Positions 11,585 to 22,810 of a stretch of 64,000 nt of DNA are shown here, piece by piece (position 1 is the stretch's first letter; every line of letters starts with the position of its first letter). The notes under the pieces are model-generated. The model searched no databases. It saw only the letters and a list, made by a program, of their open reading frames with translations, and was not told where the DNA came from. The DNA lies in contig CM064502.1 of NCBI GenBank assembly GCA_032716605.1, positions 33,963,284 to 34,027,283 on the forward strand, written 5' to 3'. Position numbers and translations under genes: made by a program. Source of the DNA: Paralithodes platypus. Lineage: Eukaryota; Arthropoda; Malacostraca; Decapoda; Lithodidae.

Positions 11585-12180
11585 GTGTTTGTAGTAGGGA
11601 GACGAAATGCAAAACTGTCTGTAACGAGTGTCTCCCCCAAAGTTGAAAGAGAGACAGAGCCAAATTAAGGGGAGTGACCTGCTTTTTGTTATTTTTGTCC
11701 TTTTCTCTCTTTCTCTGGCTTGTATCTATTCGGCCCCATTCAGCCAACTATTTTAAGATGTTTATCCCCATCTAGGTGTCGATTTCTTCCTGGCGAGCGA
11801 TAGCGAGCCAGCATTATATGAAGAAATCCGGCTTCGCCGGAGACAATTTTTCTATCGAAAAATGTACAAATTTAGCCTGCTGTCAAACTAAAATAAAAAA
11901 TATGCTGGCTCGCTACCGCTCACCAGTAAAAAATTGACACCTGGATGGGGAAAAACGTCTTAAAACAGTAGGCTGAATGGGGCCAAATGGATACAAGCCA
12001 GAGAAAGATAGAAAAGGACAGAACCAAAACAGATCACCCCCCTTAAGGGCGGTTGGTGGTAATCATCATTTATATTTATATGTATATTTGTTAGTGTATA
12101 TTGGAAAGACGAGTGGTATGTTTATTTAGTGTAGTGCAATGGATAGGAGGAGGAGGAGGTGTTTGAGAGAGCTAGCTGGA
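11585..12180 (-). mobile_element. LINE 3'-terminal repeat split by B2
   Basis: Minus-strand copy of a dispersed LINE 3' region (TGTCTGTAACGAGTGTCTCC, AAAGTTGAAAGAGAGACAGA). It continues after B2 with TATATTGGAAAGACGAGTGG and GTGTAGTGCAATGGATAGGA at about 12092-12160. The copy at 33628-33830 shows the uninterrupted order. Confidence 0.65.
11665..12046. mobile_element. Family B palindromic TTAA element, copy B2
   Basis: 382 bp with TTAA at 11665-11668 and 12043-12046. The left end reads TTAAGGGGAGTGACCTG and the right end AGATCACCCCCCTTAA. Arms carry GGCTTGTAT, GGCGAGCGATAGCGAGCC and the CCGGCTTCGCCGG centre. It is inserted in the LINE 3' repeat at a TTAA that is single in the 33.7-kb copy. 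Confidence 0.9.
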
Positions 12181-12378
12181 TCACTAATGGTAAACCCGCG
12201 TTTGTTTTTAAAGTTTACTGCAGTAATCGAGTTATGCACAAGGAGCCTTTAAGATTATATTTGTCTCAAAAGGCTCAGCTCAGCCATTGTAATACGTTTA
12301 CATAATTGTATTTTGATTGAATAATTAAAACACATTATTATTATTAATATTATATTATTATTATTGTTAGTATTACTC

Positions 12379-12380
<2 letters not shown>

Positions 12381-12450
<70 letters not shown>
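12381..12450. repeat. (AT)n-(GT)n microsatellite
   Basis: About 50 bp of (AT)n followed by about 20 bp of (GT)n. It directly abuts the tRNA-like palindromic element. Confidence 0.97.
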
Positions 12451-12682
12451 TTATATACTCCCAGCCGGGATCGAGACTCCGACATTCAGAATGAGTGTCC
12501 AGGATTTTTAATCCACTACACCACGACGTGATAAAGGATTTTTAACCTTTTGATATTTAAGGAGAAGGGATATCCTACTTGGAGAATGTATTTCAATTCA
12601 TGCACAAGTCGCAGGATCTATATTCCATGATAACATACAGGGATACATTCTCCAAGTAGGATTTCCCTTCTCTGTACAACTT
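12451..12682 (-). mobile_element. tRNA-headed SINE-like palindrome, copy 1
   Basis: The minus strand reads a tRNA-like head: GTGGTGTAGTGG as a box A-like segment and, about 50 bases on, GGAGTCTCGATCCCGG as a diverged box B. The block at about 12560-12596 (GGAGAAGGGATATCCTACTT) recurs inverted at about 12641-12675. The related copy at 58141-58471 has heads at both ends. Confidence 0.65.
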
Positions 12683-14960
12683 TCCAACTCAAGAGTGAAA
12701 CGTTACTCCCAATCATTGGGTGAAACTGATAGCCTAAATAAGATAATGGATACTGATGATGTAGATAAACAGGTAGAAATATTTACAACTGTATTTATAG
12801 AATGTCTCGATAAATGTGCTCCAATAACTACAAAGGAGATACAAAGGCCCTATGCCCTTTGGATAAACAACACCATTAAAACCGCAGTAAGCGAAAGGAA
12901 TAAGCTACAAGCTGCATTAAAACACGATAGACAAAACAGAGATCTAGAGTCAAAGTATAAAACTGAGAAAAAACGAGTCAAGTCTCTCATAGCAGGAACA
13001 AAAAGTAAATTTTACCATGACCAATTTAATAATTGTAAAGGTGATACAGCATCAACTTGGAAATTAATAAAACAAATAGTTCCCAGTAATAAGAAGTCTT
13101 CAAGTATCCAATCCTTTGATAACACGATAGAAAAAGTAGACAAATTTAACGATTTCTTTGCAAATGTAGGCAAATCATCGTATGAGAAAATTATCACAAA
13201 ATAACATTACACTAGACACAGATGAGAATACCGACCAACGATATGAGACTTCTACAACTGCTAACAATCTTTTTAGACTAAAACCAATTGACACACATAC
13301 TATAATTCTAACATGTAAGCAGCTTAAAGACACGAAAGCTTGTGGTTCTGATGGGATTTCTCTTCAGATGTTAAAAGATGCATTGTATGTTACAATATCT
13401 TACTTAACCTGTATAATAAACACCTCGATAGTAACTGGTAAGTTCCCGAAAATGTGGAAGCATGCTATAATTAAACCAATATATAAAAATGGAGACAAAG
13501 ATTGTGTTGGTAATTATCGACCCATTTCACTTCTCCCAATATTATCAAAAGTTTTAGAGAAAGTCGCCACAAATCAGTATATGTCGCACTTGGAAAACAA
13601 CAATCTGCTTTCTATAAGTCAACATGGTTTTCGGCCAAATTTATCAACGGAAACAGCCCTCACTTTATTAACTAATAAAATATATACTAATATGGATAAC
13701 AAAAAAGTGTCTTTACTAACACTGCTTGATTTGTCTAAAGCTTTCGACAGTGTCAGTCATCAAATATTGTTAGAAAAATGCAAAAAATTAAATATTGACT
13801 CATTCTGGCTTATGAATTACTTGACCGATAGGACACAGGCTGTGCAGTTGGGTGATACAGTCTCATCTACTTTACATGTAACATATGGAGTGCCTCAAGG
13901 CTCTATTCTAGGACCCATTCTATTTATTATATTTGTCAATGATTTACTAAACTATGTTAGGGATTGTTTGCTCATTCAGTATGCTGATGATACACAGATA
14001 CTTCACTCAGGCACTTTGGATGAACTAACTAATGTAATTAGCAAAACAGAAAATACACTCAAAATAGTGAAACAATATTTCCAGAGAAATGGTCTTATGT
14101 TGAATGCAAATAAAACTCAATGCATTTTCCTTGGCACTAGACAGCTTTTGTCTCAAATACCCTCAAATGTATGTATATAACTCGATGATCATAAAATTAT
14201 ACCTTGTACACATGTAACAAATTTAGGTCTACATATAGATTGTAACATGCTTTTCAACAAACACACAAGTGAACAAGAAAGTCATGGGAACGTTGATGTA
14301 ATCGTATAAAAGGTAATTTTGACAAAGCTACTAGGGTCATTGTGATTCAATCGCTAATTTTAAGTTTGATAAATTATTGCATAATGATATGGGGTTCAAC
14401 TAATTGCACTATATTAAATACTGTACAAAAAATGCAGAATTTTGCTGCAAAGGTAGCAGTGGGTGGAGCAAAAAAATACGACCATGTAACTCCGATAATA
14501 AAGGAATTAGAGTGGCTAAAAATAAAGCAAAAATATATATATGATACAGCTATTGCGGTGTATAAAGAAAGGCATAAGCTAATTCCAAACTAGCTAATAC
14601 ACTTTCCTATTGTTAATGAAATCATAAATAGTAACACAAGACAGCAAAACCATCTATATGTACAGAGAACAAACACCTTTTATGGTGAACGATCGCTTTT
14701 GGTAGCAGGTCCTAAAATATGGAATAGGTTGCCGAGATCAGTAAAGGACACAAATAACCTAAACACGTTTAAGCATATATTAAAAGATTATATTCTGAAA
14801 CATGAAATGGATCTATAAACAAAAAATGTAATAATACTGTAACTGTAATTTTTTGTTTATAGATATTGAAGACTGTCCACAGTAACATACTAGAGATGTT
14901 TCTTATTGTAAATATGTATATATATATAATGTATGTATTTTAATATTTGTTTAATGTTTT
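12683..14960 (+). mobile_element. Non-LTR retrotransposon, CR1/Jockey-type, copy 2 (5'-truncated)
   Basis: It contains the RT half of a LINE ORF2 and an AT-rich 3' tail but no endonuclease. Sequence differs clearly from the copy at 1-3300 and from the CR1 copies, so it is a separate lineage. Confidence 0.75.
12695..14818 (+). pseudogene. LINE reverse transcriptase, frameshifted
   Basis: RT motifs in order are YRPISLLPILSKVLEK, QHGFRPNLSTETAL, LLDLSKAFDSVSH (catalytic Asp), GVPQGSILGPILF and YADDTQ at about 13980. The first part (12695-13204) is the connector between endonuclease and RT. The frame changes near 13200; RT then runs to TAA at 14178-14180 and continues in frame to about 14305. 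It shifts again and runs from about 14306 with TAG at 14591-14593, then to a final stop at 14816-14818. The last segment has the usual GPKIWNRLPRSVK LINE tail. At least two frameshifts and two nonsense codons make it dead. Confidence 0.85.
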
Positions 14961-15070
14961 ATGTGAAGAACCATTGTAAAGTTGCTCTCTGACCCCTGAC
15001 CTGTGCGGACGTCCCCAGTGACCGCTAGTGAACCTGTTTACCCTTAGTGAGGTCCTAGTGAACTTTCATA

Positions 15071-15961
15071 GTGATGGCTGTTGTTGATGAGTCTGCTGTC
15101 TCCTCCCATACTCTCCAGCTTTGTCTTGCTTTGCAAGAGAGACTGGAGAGTGTGGAGCAGGAGATTCAGTGTCTCAAAGATGAAAATTTGGCCTTGAGAC
15201 TAGCTATGGCGGAGAAGAAGTGTGAGGCTACCGGAAGTGTTCCCAGGGATCGTGAAGCCCCTTGGAAAGTGGTGTCAACTAGTGCAACGGCCTGCAAGCT
15301 GAAAAGGCAGCCAGTCAAGACCCACAACAACTTCAGCACCTTGGCTGATGAGAGTGATGGCGATGAAGTGGCGATCATCGAGGCAGTGAGAGGGGAGGGG
15401 GGGAAGTCTGCTGCTGTTGCTGCAACAACTGCTGCTACACGCCGACAAAAGGAAAAAGCTAAGTCTGTTTTCATTGTCGGTGATTCATTGGTTAGATACC
15501 TTGGCAGGGCAACAAACACTCAGGTTGGTAAAGTTGTCTGCGTGCCTGGTGCCGGAGTCGGGAGGGTGGCTGAGAAGATAGATGCTGTCATGGAAGTGAG
15601 TGGGGAGGACCCCATCATCTTCCTCAACGCAGGGAGCAACGACATATGGAGATGCAGGACTGAGGAGTTGCTCTCCAAGTATCAGGAAATGTTGGAGAGG
15701 ATCAAGGAAAAAGGTGGAGTTCCTGTGGTAAACAGTATCCTGCCTAGAAGAGGGGTAAGGAAGGAATGGTCCTCCAGGGCTATTGGTGTAAATAGCCGGC
15801 TGGAGAAGTATTGTAAGGCAAATACTATTCCATTCCTGGATAACTGGTCCCTCTTTTATGGTAAGGATGAACTGTATGCCCAGGATGGAGTACATCTCTC
15901 TCGACTAGGAGTTTCGACCTTGACCAGCTCACTCGACAAGATTGTTGCGGGGTTTCGTTAA
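15071..15961 (+). CDS. CR1 ORF1 protein: coiled coil + SGNH/GDSL esterase-like domain
   Basis: 296 residues. Residues about 16-50 form a charged, leucine-rich coiled coil (LQERLESVEQEIQCLKDEN). A lysine/alanine-rich linker follows. From about 131 there is an SGNH-hydrolase fold: block I VGDSL with Ser139, the GAGVG turn near 160-164, block III GSND (Asn190) and block V DGVH (Asp272, His275). All catalytic positions look intact. In CR1 elements such a protein is thought to bind RNA or membranes for retrotransposition; the exact role is unsettled. The frame is unbroken and 65 bp separate it from ORF2. ATG 15071 and the adjacent ATG 15074 are both possible starts. Confidence 0.88.
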   Translation: MMAVVDESAVSSHTLQLCLALQERLESVEQEIQCLKDENLALRLAMAEKKCEATGSVPRDREAPWKVVSTSATACKLKRQPVKTHNNFSTLADESDGDEVAIIEAVRGEGGKSAAVAATTAATRRQKEKAKSVFIVGDSLVRYLGRATNTQVGKVVCVPGAGVGRVAEKIDAVMEVSGEDPIIFLNAGSNDIWRCRTEELLSKYQEMLERIKEKGGVPVVNSILPRRGVRKEWSSRAIGVNSRLEKYCKANTIPFLDNWSLFYGKDELYAQDGVHLSRLGVSTLTSSLDKIVAGFR

Positions 15962-16026
15962 AAAAACCTGGGTGTGTAAGTAAAATACTGTCTCCATATG
16001 GAGCAGGTACTTCATGTGACAAACCA

Positions 16027-19013
16027 GTGAGTAAAATAGAAATAATCAGTCAAGATAGTGCGGATATAGTGATGTGTAATAGTAGTATCGATAACACTAC
16101 ACATGTAACTGATAGTAAAGATGAGAATACTGATAGAGTAGAATTTCCGTCTAGAGCTAGTAGTTCAACAGGAAATAATAAGTTAGCTAAACACAATAGA
16201 AAATTAGTTGCAAATAAAAGTAATAGGTTGAGGGTATATTATACAAATTGTAGGAGTTTATGTAACAAAATGAACGAACTTAGAGCACTCGTTAGCACAG
16301 AAAATATAGACATAATAGCGCTAACTGAAACGTGGATTAATACAGAATCTAGGCATTTTTTAGCAGAATTTGATATTCCAGGATATAGTTTGTTTAAATA
16401 TGACCGAACAAGTAGGAGGGGCGGGGGTATAGCAGTGTTTGTCAGGAGTACATTAAAAAGCTGTATTAAATCAGGTATTAGACTAAATAATGATAATGAA
16501 AGTGTTTGGGTAGAGGTTAACGAAGGTAGTGAGACCATAGTTACTGGAGTTATATATAGACCGCCTAATATGAGTAGAAATGGCGGAAAATCGTTATGGG
16601 AGGAAATTAAAATAGCATCAAGGTTTAGCAATGTGTGCATTATGGGGGATTTTAATTTTCCGAACATTGATTGGCAGCACCAAATAGGCGACTCCGATTC
16701 AGTAGAGTTTATAGAGGTAGTACAAGATAGTTTTTTATTTCAATTCATAGATACGCCGACTAGAGGTATTAATATTTTGATTTAGTTTTCAGTAACAATG
16801 AACATATGATAAATAATGTAGAGATTGGTGACCACCTAGGAAATAGCGATCATAAATCTATTTATTTTAATATACAATGGACAGGAAATGCTAAAGAGAA
16901 TACGACACTTATCCCAGATTTCAGAAAAGCCGATTATGGTGGGCTAAGAAGAGACTTAAGGGTGGACCCTATTGTTAAGCGATTAAGTCAGGATATGCCA
17001 GAGTTAAACTTGCCACCTACATATAACCAGTTTATTGCTTCACTCCACAATGCTCAAAATAAATATATCCCTAAAAGAAGATTTAGATCGACGCAGAACC
17101 AACCAAAATGGATGACTAATAAGCTAATAGATCTTATAGGAAAAAAGAAAGGAATATATCGAAAAATAAAGAAAGGTGAAAATCATTTACATATATACTA
17201 TCAGACTCTATCAAGACAGGTCAAAAAGGAAATCAGGAAAGCAAAAAGAAATTATGAAATAAGGATAGCCAGCGACTCAAAAAATAACCCTAAAGCTTTT
17301 TACCAACTATATAAATCTAAAGTTAGAGATGTAATAGGCCCCCTAAAAACTTCAATAGGAGAAATAACAGAAACTGATTTAGAAATGTGCAGTACATTAA
17401 ATAGTCAGTTTCTTTCCGTTTTCACTAATGAAAATTTGGCACAGATTCCAGAAGTCAATATGGTATATAGTGATAGTATAGAAAATATGTTAAGTACAGT
17501 TAGTATAAGTAGAAATGATGTGCTTAAGGAAATTGACAGACTGAAACCTCAAAAATCGCCTGGTCCTGACGAGGTATATGCTAGAGTATTAAAAGAATGC
17601 AGAGATGAGTTAAGTAGTCCATTAGCATTTATATTTAACAAGTCATTAGAAACAGGTTTAGTTCCAGAAGCTTGGAAGCTTGCAAATGTAGTTCCGATCT
17701 TCAAAAAAGGTGATACATCGATAGCATCCAATTACCGTCCCATTAGTCTCACATCAATCATAGGAAAGTTGCTAGAGTCTATTATTGCTAGGAAAATTAG
17801 AAGCCACTTAGTAAAATTTAACTTAATAAATTCTTCTCAGCATGGATTCACTCAGGGACGTTCGTGCCTTACTAATTTGCTTAGCTTTTTCTCAGAGGTA
17901 TATGAAGCAGTAGATAGTGACAAGTCATATGATATTATATATTTAGATTTCAGTAAAGCTTTCGACAGAGTCCCTCATGAGAGATTGATGAGAAAGGTTG
18001 AGGCACATGGAATAGGAGGGTCGTTGTTGGGATGGATTAGGTCATGGCTAATTGGTAGGAAACAGAGAGTCAGCATAAATGGTACCAAGTCAGAGTGGGG
18101 AGCAGTCAAAAGTGGTGTCCCCCAGGGATCGGTATTAGGTCCCCTGTTGTTTCTTATATACATAAATGACCTAGATTTAGGTATAACTAGTAGGATAAGT
18201 AAATTCGCAGACGATACTAAAATGGGGAGATCAATTGATTCAGATAGCGATATAGAGTGCCTCCAAAGGGATCTAGATACCTTACATGAATGGTCAGTAA
18301 ATTGGCAGATGAAGTTTAACATTGACAAATGCAAGGTATTAAAGATAGGGAAGATGCAAACAAATGTTAAATATAAACTAGCTAATTTAGAATTAGAAAA
18401 TTCAGACTGCGAGAAAGATCTAGGTGTGTTTGTTAGCAATGATTTGAAGCCTAGAAAACAGTGTATAAGCGTTCGTAATAAGGCAAACAGGATTCTCGGG
18501 TTCATCTCTAGGAGTGTGAGTAACAGAACTGCTGATGTTATCTTAAAACTTTACTTGTCATTAGTGAGACCCCATATGGATTATGCTGTCCAATTTTGGT
18601 GTCCTTATTACAGAATGGACATAGATTCATTGGAGAGAATTCAGCGTAGAATGACAAAAATGATCCATAATATTAGAAATTTTCCGTATGAAGAAAGGTT
18701 GAAGAAATTAGGTTTACATTCGTTAGAGAGATGCAGAGTTAGAGGGGATATGATAGAGGTGTTCAAGTGGGTTAGTGGGATTAACAAAGGGGACATGACA
18801 AATGTACTAAAGCTCAGTGATAGCGAAAGAACTCGTACCAATGGTTTCAAATTAGATAAATTTCGTTTCAGAAAAGATATAGGCAAATATTGGTTTGGTA
18901 ACAGAGTTGTAGATGGGTGGAATAGGCTACCAAGTGATATAGTGGGATCAAGAACGATAGGGAGCTTTAAGAAAAAATTGGATAAGCATATGGACGAGAA
19001 GGGTTGGGTGTGA
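16027..19013 (+). pseudogene. CR1 ORF2: APE endonuclease + RT, single frameshift
   Basis: The N-terminal part (16027-16785) has YYTNCRSL, ALTETWI, GDFNFPNIDW and TPTRG. It then loses frame at about 16778-16782, consistent with loss of one base. The next frame (open to 19013) resumes within the endonuclease with IGDHLGNSDHKS. RT motifs are [56 protein letters not shown] and FADDTK at 18204 (residue 467 of the second segment; Phe in place of Tyr). The C-terminal LINE tail is complete. One indel separates it from an intact ORF2 of roughly 1000 residues, so it is young or an assembly error. Confidence 0.9.
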
Positions 19014-19254
19014 AGGGGGATCAGCCGGGTTGGGCCAATCAGCGCTCTGCAGACCCCCGTAATCCTGCGTTAATCTCTAACCGGTTTGGTAAGATGATCC
19101 TCAGGGTATTAGAGTGTTGAGCCTATAATTGGGCTTTGTAATTGGGGTTGTGTGGGACAGGGATCTGCCTTGCTTAGGCCAATCGGCTTTCTGCAGACTC
19201 CCATTTTCTTATGTTCTTATGTTCTTAAAATGGAAAAATAAATATTCTGATTCT

Positions 19255-19468
19255 GATTCTATTCAACAGCTGAGCTCTGGAACTCTCTCCCTGAATCCAT
19301 CTTTCCCTTATCCTATGACTTAAATTGTTTCAAACTCTGTGTGTCCAGACATTTTGGCTCAAACGTTCCTTGATTTTGGCCATGCCAGTCTGTGGCAGGT
19401 GGTACTGTGGCAGGTACTCTTCACAGGCAGTTTTGCCTTGTGTCTCCCTAATTCACATAGAAAAAAAA
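19255..19468 (+). mobile_element. LINE 3' end with A-rich tail
   Basis: A short coding tail (AELWNSLPESIFPLSYDLNC at about 19268-19335) is followed by TGTGTGTCCAGACATTTTGG and CAGGCAGTTTTGCC-type 3' UTR, ending TTCACATAGAAAAAAAAAT at the (AT)n tract. Related 3' ends occur at 11585 (-), 30234 (-), 33742 (+) and 52795 (+). Confidence 0.65.
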
Positions 19469-19514
19469 ATATATATATATATATATATACAGTATATATG
19501 TACAGTATATGCAG

Positions 19515-19581
<67 letters not shown>

Positions 19582-19597
19582 AAGTATATATATATAT
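19469..19597. repeat. (AT)n microsatellite
   Basis: Imperfect (AT)n with interruptions such as ACAGTATATATGTACAG. It separates the LINE 3' end from the RTE fragment. Confidence 0.97.
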
Positions 19598-20321
19598 CTC
19601 TCTATTGCCCGACGCCATGATCCCCGAAGGGGTGGCCACGAACGAACCGCCCCCAAGCACCTCTGTCCCCAGTCAGTCGACGCCCCTCCTCCCAACCAGC
19701 ACCGCCTTCATTCATATACGTCCTCACTCCATCCTTCCACCTCTCCCTCTCTGTCCTTCCACCTCGCTCTCGTACACCCTCTTAGTCATTCTCTCACTTC
19801 CCATACGTTCCATATGGCCGAACCATCTCAAGTTGTTCCTTTTCACACTTTCCAGCACATCTACCTCCACACCACACCTCCTTCTTACTTCCTCATTCGT
19901 CTGTCTATCCCTCCATGTAACTCTGCACGCACTTCTCAAGTAACTAATTTTCACCACTCTCACTTTTGGTCTGAGTCTCTCCACGAACGTCCATGCTTCC
20001 CTTCCGTAAGTTAGTGTCGGGATTACCACACTGTCATGCAAGGACTTCTTCACTTCCATACTGACCACTCTATTTCTTGTTACTTCTTTCAACGTTCCTA
20101 CAACCCTCTTCCCCCGTTGCACACTCTTCCGCACTTCTTCATCCACAGTCCCATCTTTACTCAACACACTGCCCAGATACTTAAAGGACCTGACGAGCTC
20201 CATAGCCCGACCGTTCAACTTCACCTCACACTCTGTGACTTCACCCCTTTCGAAGACCATAATCTTGCTTTTCCCCACATTTACCTTCAAATTCCGTTTT
20301 TCGCTCAATGTTCCAAACGCA
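19598..20321 (-). pseudogene. RTE-type reverse transcriptase, C-terminal fragment
   Basis: The minus-strand frame (to stop at 19724-19726) gives about 198 residues of RT thumb and C-terminal region. It has [51 protein letters not shown] and LRWFGHMERM, all typical of RTE-like elements. The polymerase Asp motifs lie upstream and are missing, cut off where the frame enters (AT)n at 20321. The 3' UTR 19598-19723 carries the GGTGGCCACGAACGAACCGC block (plus-strand reading) and a short simple-repeat tail. Confidence 0.8.
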
Positions 20322-20323
20322 TT

Positions 20324-20355
<32 letters not shown>

Positions 20356-20367
20356 CAGTATATATAC

Positions 20368-20426
<59 letters not shown>

Positions 20427-20450
20427 GGTATATATATATATATATATAGA
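20322..20450. repeat. (AT)n microsatellite
   Basis: AT repeat with ACAGTATATATACCTG and ACCGGT interruptions, lying between the RTE fragment and the Penelope-like element. Confidence 0.97.
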
Positions 20451-20484
20451 AGCAATACTCTCTTGTTGCGGAAATCGGAGTCGG

Positions 20485-20885
20485 ATGATAAAAGTCAACA
20501 CCAGCGCTGGTACAAACATCTTTATTTTGGTAACGTTTCGGTTTAAGCATAAACCATCTTCAGACCTGAACTGAAATGAAATAAAAGCCTATATGAATGG
20601 CAGAGTAATTTTCTAATGTAAATATTATAATTAATAACTAAATTTAACAAATCTAGAATAAAACTTAAAATTAATAGTTATAAGAATAATAACCTAATAC
20701 ATATTAGAACTAGTAAATTGAAAGAATAAAATGAGAGACGAAGAAATATTATGAGAGCAAGAAAAGGAGGGGGGGGGGGGCGAAGTTAATAACAAATGTT
20801 TTCATATATATAAGAACTAACCTTTACATATTAGAAACAGAGTAGAGGAGTGGAAGAGTCGTGCACACCCAGGCTGGGTGTCGTT
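20485..20885 (-). repeat. Left terminal repeat of the Penelope-like element (inverted)
   Basis: Reverse complement of 21755-22138, differing by small indels and substitutions. It includes the GGTTTAAGCATAAACC hairpin at about 20540-20555 and a run of G at about 20770-20780. Confidence 0.85.
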
Positions 20886-20939
20886 TTTAGTTCACCCGAC
20901 CACCACGTTCCCCTGTTCTTGAATTACTTAAACTCGAGA

Positions 20940-21805
20940 CACAAAAACATGACTTTCACTTGCGAGACAGAGGAAGACATTAAATTGCCATTTTTAGAAT
21001 ATCTGATGTTCTAGTGGAAAAACAGAATAGCTCATTTAGTACTTCTATATATAGAAAGCCAACCTTTACAGGACTTACAACAAAATTTAATTCTAGCATT
21101 CCCATACAATAAAAGAAAAATCTAATTATTACTTTAGTCACCAGAGCCTACCATATATGTTCGTCTTACATGTCCGTTCACCTCGAATTTGAATTCTTAC
21201 GTAAAACACTGAAACTTAATGGCTTTCCAATAAATTTCACAAATACCTTGATTGGTAAGCAACTAAATAAATGAAGAACCTCCTCAATTCCGATCCTTAC
21301 AGCTCAGAAAGCCATTGTTTATTTCACTATCCCATTTCTAGGCAACACATCATATTCAATTCGAAATAAAGTTGCTAAATTGATTCGTGAACATTACCCG
21401 CAAATATCACTGAGAGTGGTATTCAAATCTCCCCAAACTTTGTCTCACTTCTTTAAAATTAAAGACCGAATCCCCGATTCTCTAAAGTCCTCGGTGGTGT
21501 ACTCCTTTAAATGTAGTCGATGCAATACGACTTATATTGGTCAGTCCAAGAGACATCTCACCGCCAGGATCTCGGAGCATCGGGGTAGGTCATTTAGAAC
21601 TAACCGACCTCTTTCAAAACCTTCCTTTTCTGCCATTCGAAACCACTCTGAATCATCTGATCACCCCATAAAACCCTCCGATTTTTCAATTCTCACCTCT
21701 GCCCCAAACACAGTCACACGACTCCTGTCGGAGACCCTGCTCACCCAGTTACATAAACCCAGCCTGGGTGTGCACGACTCTTCCACTCCTCTACTATGTT
21801 TCTAA
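20940..21805 (+). pseudogene. Penelope RT C-terminus + GIY-YIG endonuclease
   Basis: Upstream frames between about 20975 and 21380 read pieces of the RT C-terminus (IKLPFLE, then SSFSTSIYRKPTFTGL, then SYMSVHLEFEFLRKTLKLNG), separated by frame changes and stops. From 21380 a 141-residue frame is open. It carries the GIY-YIG region VVYSFKCSRCNTTYIGQSKR followed by ARISEHRG. The RT fingers and palm are absent, so the element is 5'-deleted and immobile. Confidence 0.8.
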
Positions 21806-22138
21806 TATGTAAAGGTTAGTTCTTATATATATGAAAACATTTGTTATTAACTTCGCCCCCCCCCCCTCCTTTTCTTGCTCTCATAATATTTCTTCGTCTC
21901 TCATTTTATTCTTTCACTTTACTAGTTCTAATATGTATTAGGTTATTATTTGTATAACTATTAATTTTAAGTTTTATTCTAGATTTGTTAAATTTAGTTA
22001 TTAATAAGAATATTTACATTAGAAAATTACTCTGCCATTCATATAGGCTTTTATTTCATTTCAGTTCAGGTCTGAAGATGGTTTATGCTTAAACCGAAAC
22101 GTTACCAAAATAAAGATGCTTGTACCAGCGCTGGTGTT
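21755..22138 (+). repeat. Right terminal repeat of the Penelope-like element
   Basis: It carries CTGAAGATGGTTTATGC then TTAAACCGAAACG at about 22073-22102, a hammerhead-like block order (CUGANGA, stem II hairpin, GAAA). It ends with the perfect palindrome ACCAGCGCTGGT. Penelope terminal repeats are known to carry hammerhead motifs. I could not identify a convincing stem III and cleavage site here, and one extra U precedes stem II. Confidence 0.8.
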
Positions 22139-22139
22139 G

Positions 22140-22141
<2 letters not shown>

Positions 22142-22208
<67 letters not shown>

Positions 22209-22224
22209 GTATATATATATATAA
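22142..22224. repeat. (AT)n microsatellite
   Basis: (AT)n directly following the right Penelope terminal repeat; contains one ACCGT interruption. Confidence 0.97.
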
Positions 22225-22603
22225 AACAGCTACGTCTTTGCTACATTTCAGTCTATCTTGTACGGTCGCGCTAATAAGTGATGTCCCAGCTGTCATTACG
22301 TTTGGCTTGCTCTGGTCTGTATTAATGTCTGCCAGATGTTGAATAAGGTGGGTAAGTGTAGGAACCTGTTTGTATATTTCACTCAAAAAGAAGAAATCAT
22401 GTGTAAATATTGCTGATACCAATTATTGATCAAAACATAATTGGTGCCGAGACATCACTTATTAGGGCGATTGTACTTCAGCATATTCTACTGTATGAAT
22501 GATTTGCCATGTGATATTAAAACAATTGACGCATAAATGGAGGTTCTTCCCTATTTGTAATGTATACCTCATTTATTGGTGTCAGTCCTCCGCAAAACCC
22601 AAT
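22225..22603. other. No gene; short inverted segment
   Basis: No supported ORF. GCTAATAAGTGATGTC at about 22269 recurs inverted as GACATCACTTATTAGG at about 22452, suggesting a decayed fold-back repeat. Confidence 0.4.
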
Positions 22604-22810
22604 GGTATTTGCTGGAAGTAGGAGAGAAATCATGACCTCTATCCTCTGTAACTCAAAACGGGCTAGAGCAAATTGGTTGTATTTCTCCACATCTATTCCT
22701 TGCCTGACTTTTCCCAAATGGTAGAAATATTAACTCGATAACTCTAGTAGTTTTTTGTTACAGAGGTTAGAGATCATGATTTCTCGCCTACTTACAGCGA
22801 ATAGACTATA
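22604..22810. mobile_element. Family G palindromic MITE, copy G2
   Basis: Matches G1 over its length. The left end is decayed (TTGCTGGAAGTAGGAGAG) and the right end is intact (AGCGAATAGACTATA). Confidence 0.75.

Larger units (their letters stand above)
14980..19225 (+). mobile_element. CR1 retrotransposon, near-complete copy CR1-1
   Basis: A leader (about 14980-15070) is followed by ORF1 with an SGNH esterase fold, then ORF2 with endonuclease and RT, then a 210-bp 3' UTR ending in repeats of TTCTTATG at about 19207-19225. The octamer-like 3' repeat and the esterase ORF1 are CR1 traits. The same 3' end occurs in CR1-2 (45178) and CR1-3 (58559). Confidence 0.88.
20455..22141 (+). mobile_element. 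Penelope-like element with inverted terminal repeats
   Basis: Two inverted copies of a roughly 400-bp terminal repeat (about 20485-20885 and 21755-22138) flank a remnant RT plus GIY-YIG coding region. Both repeats share AACACCAGCGCTGGT at the outer end and CACCCAGCCTGGGTG at the inner end. Penelope-like elements are known for terminal repeats in direct or inverted order and for GIY-YIG endonucleases. The element is bounded by (AT)n on both sides. Confidence 0.85.
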
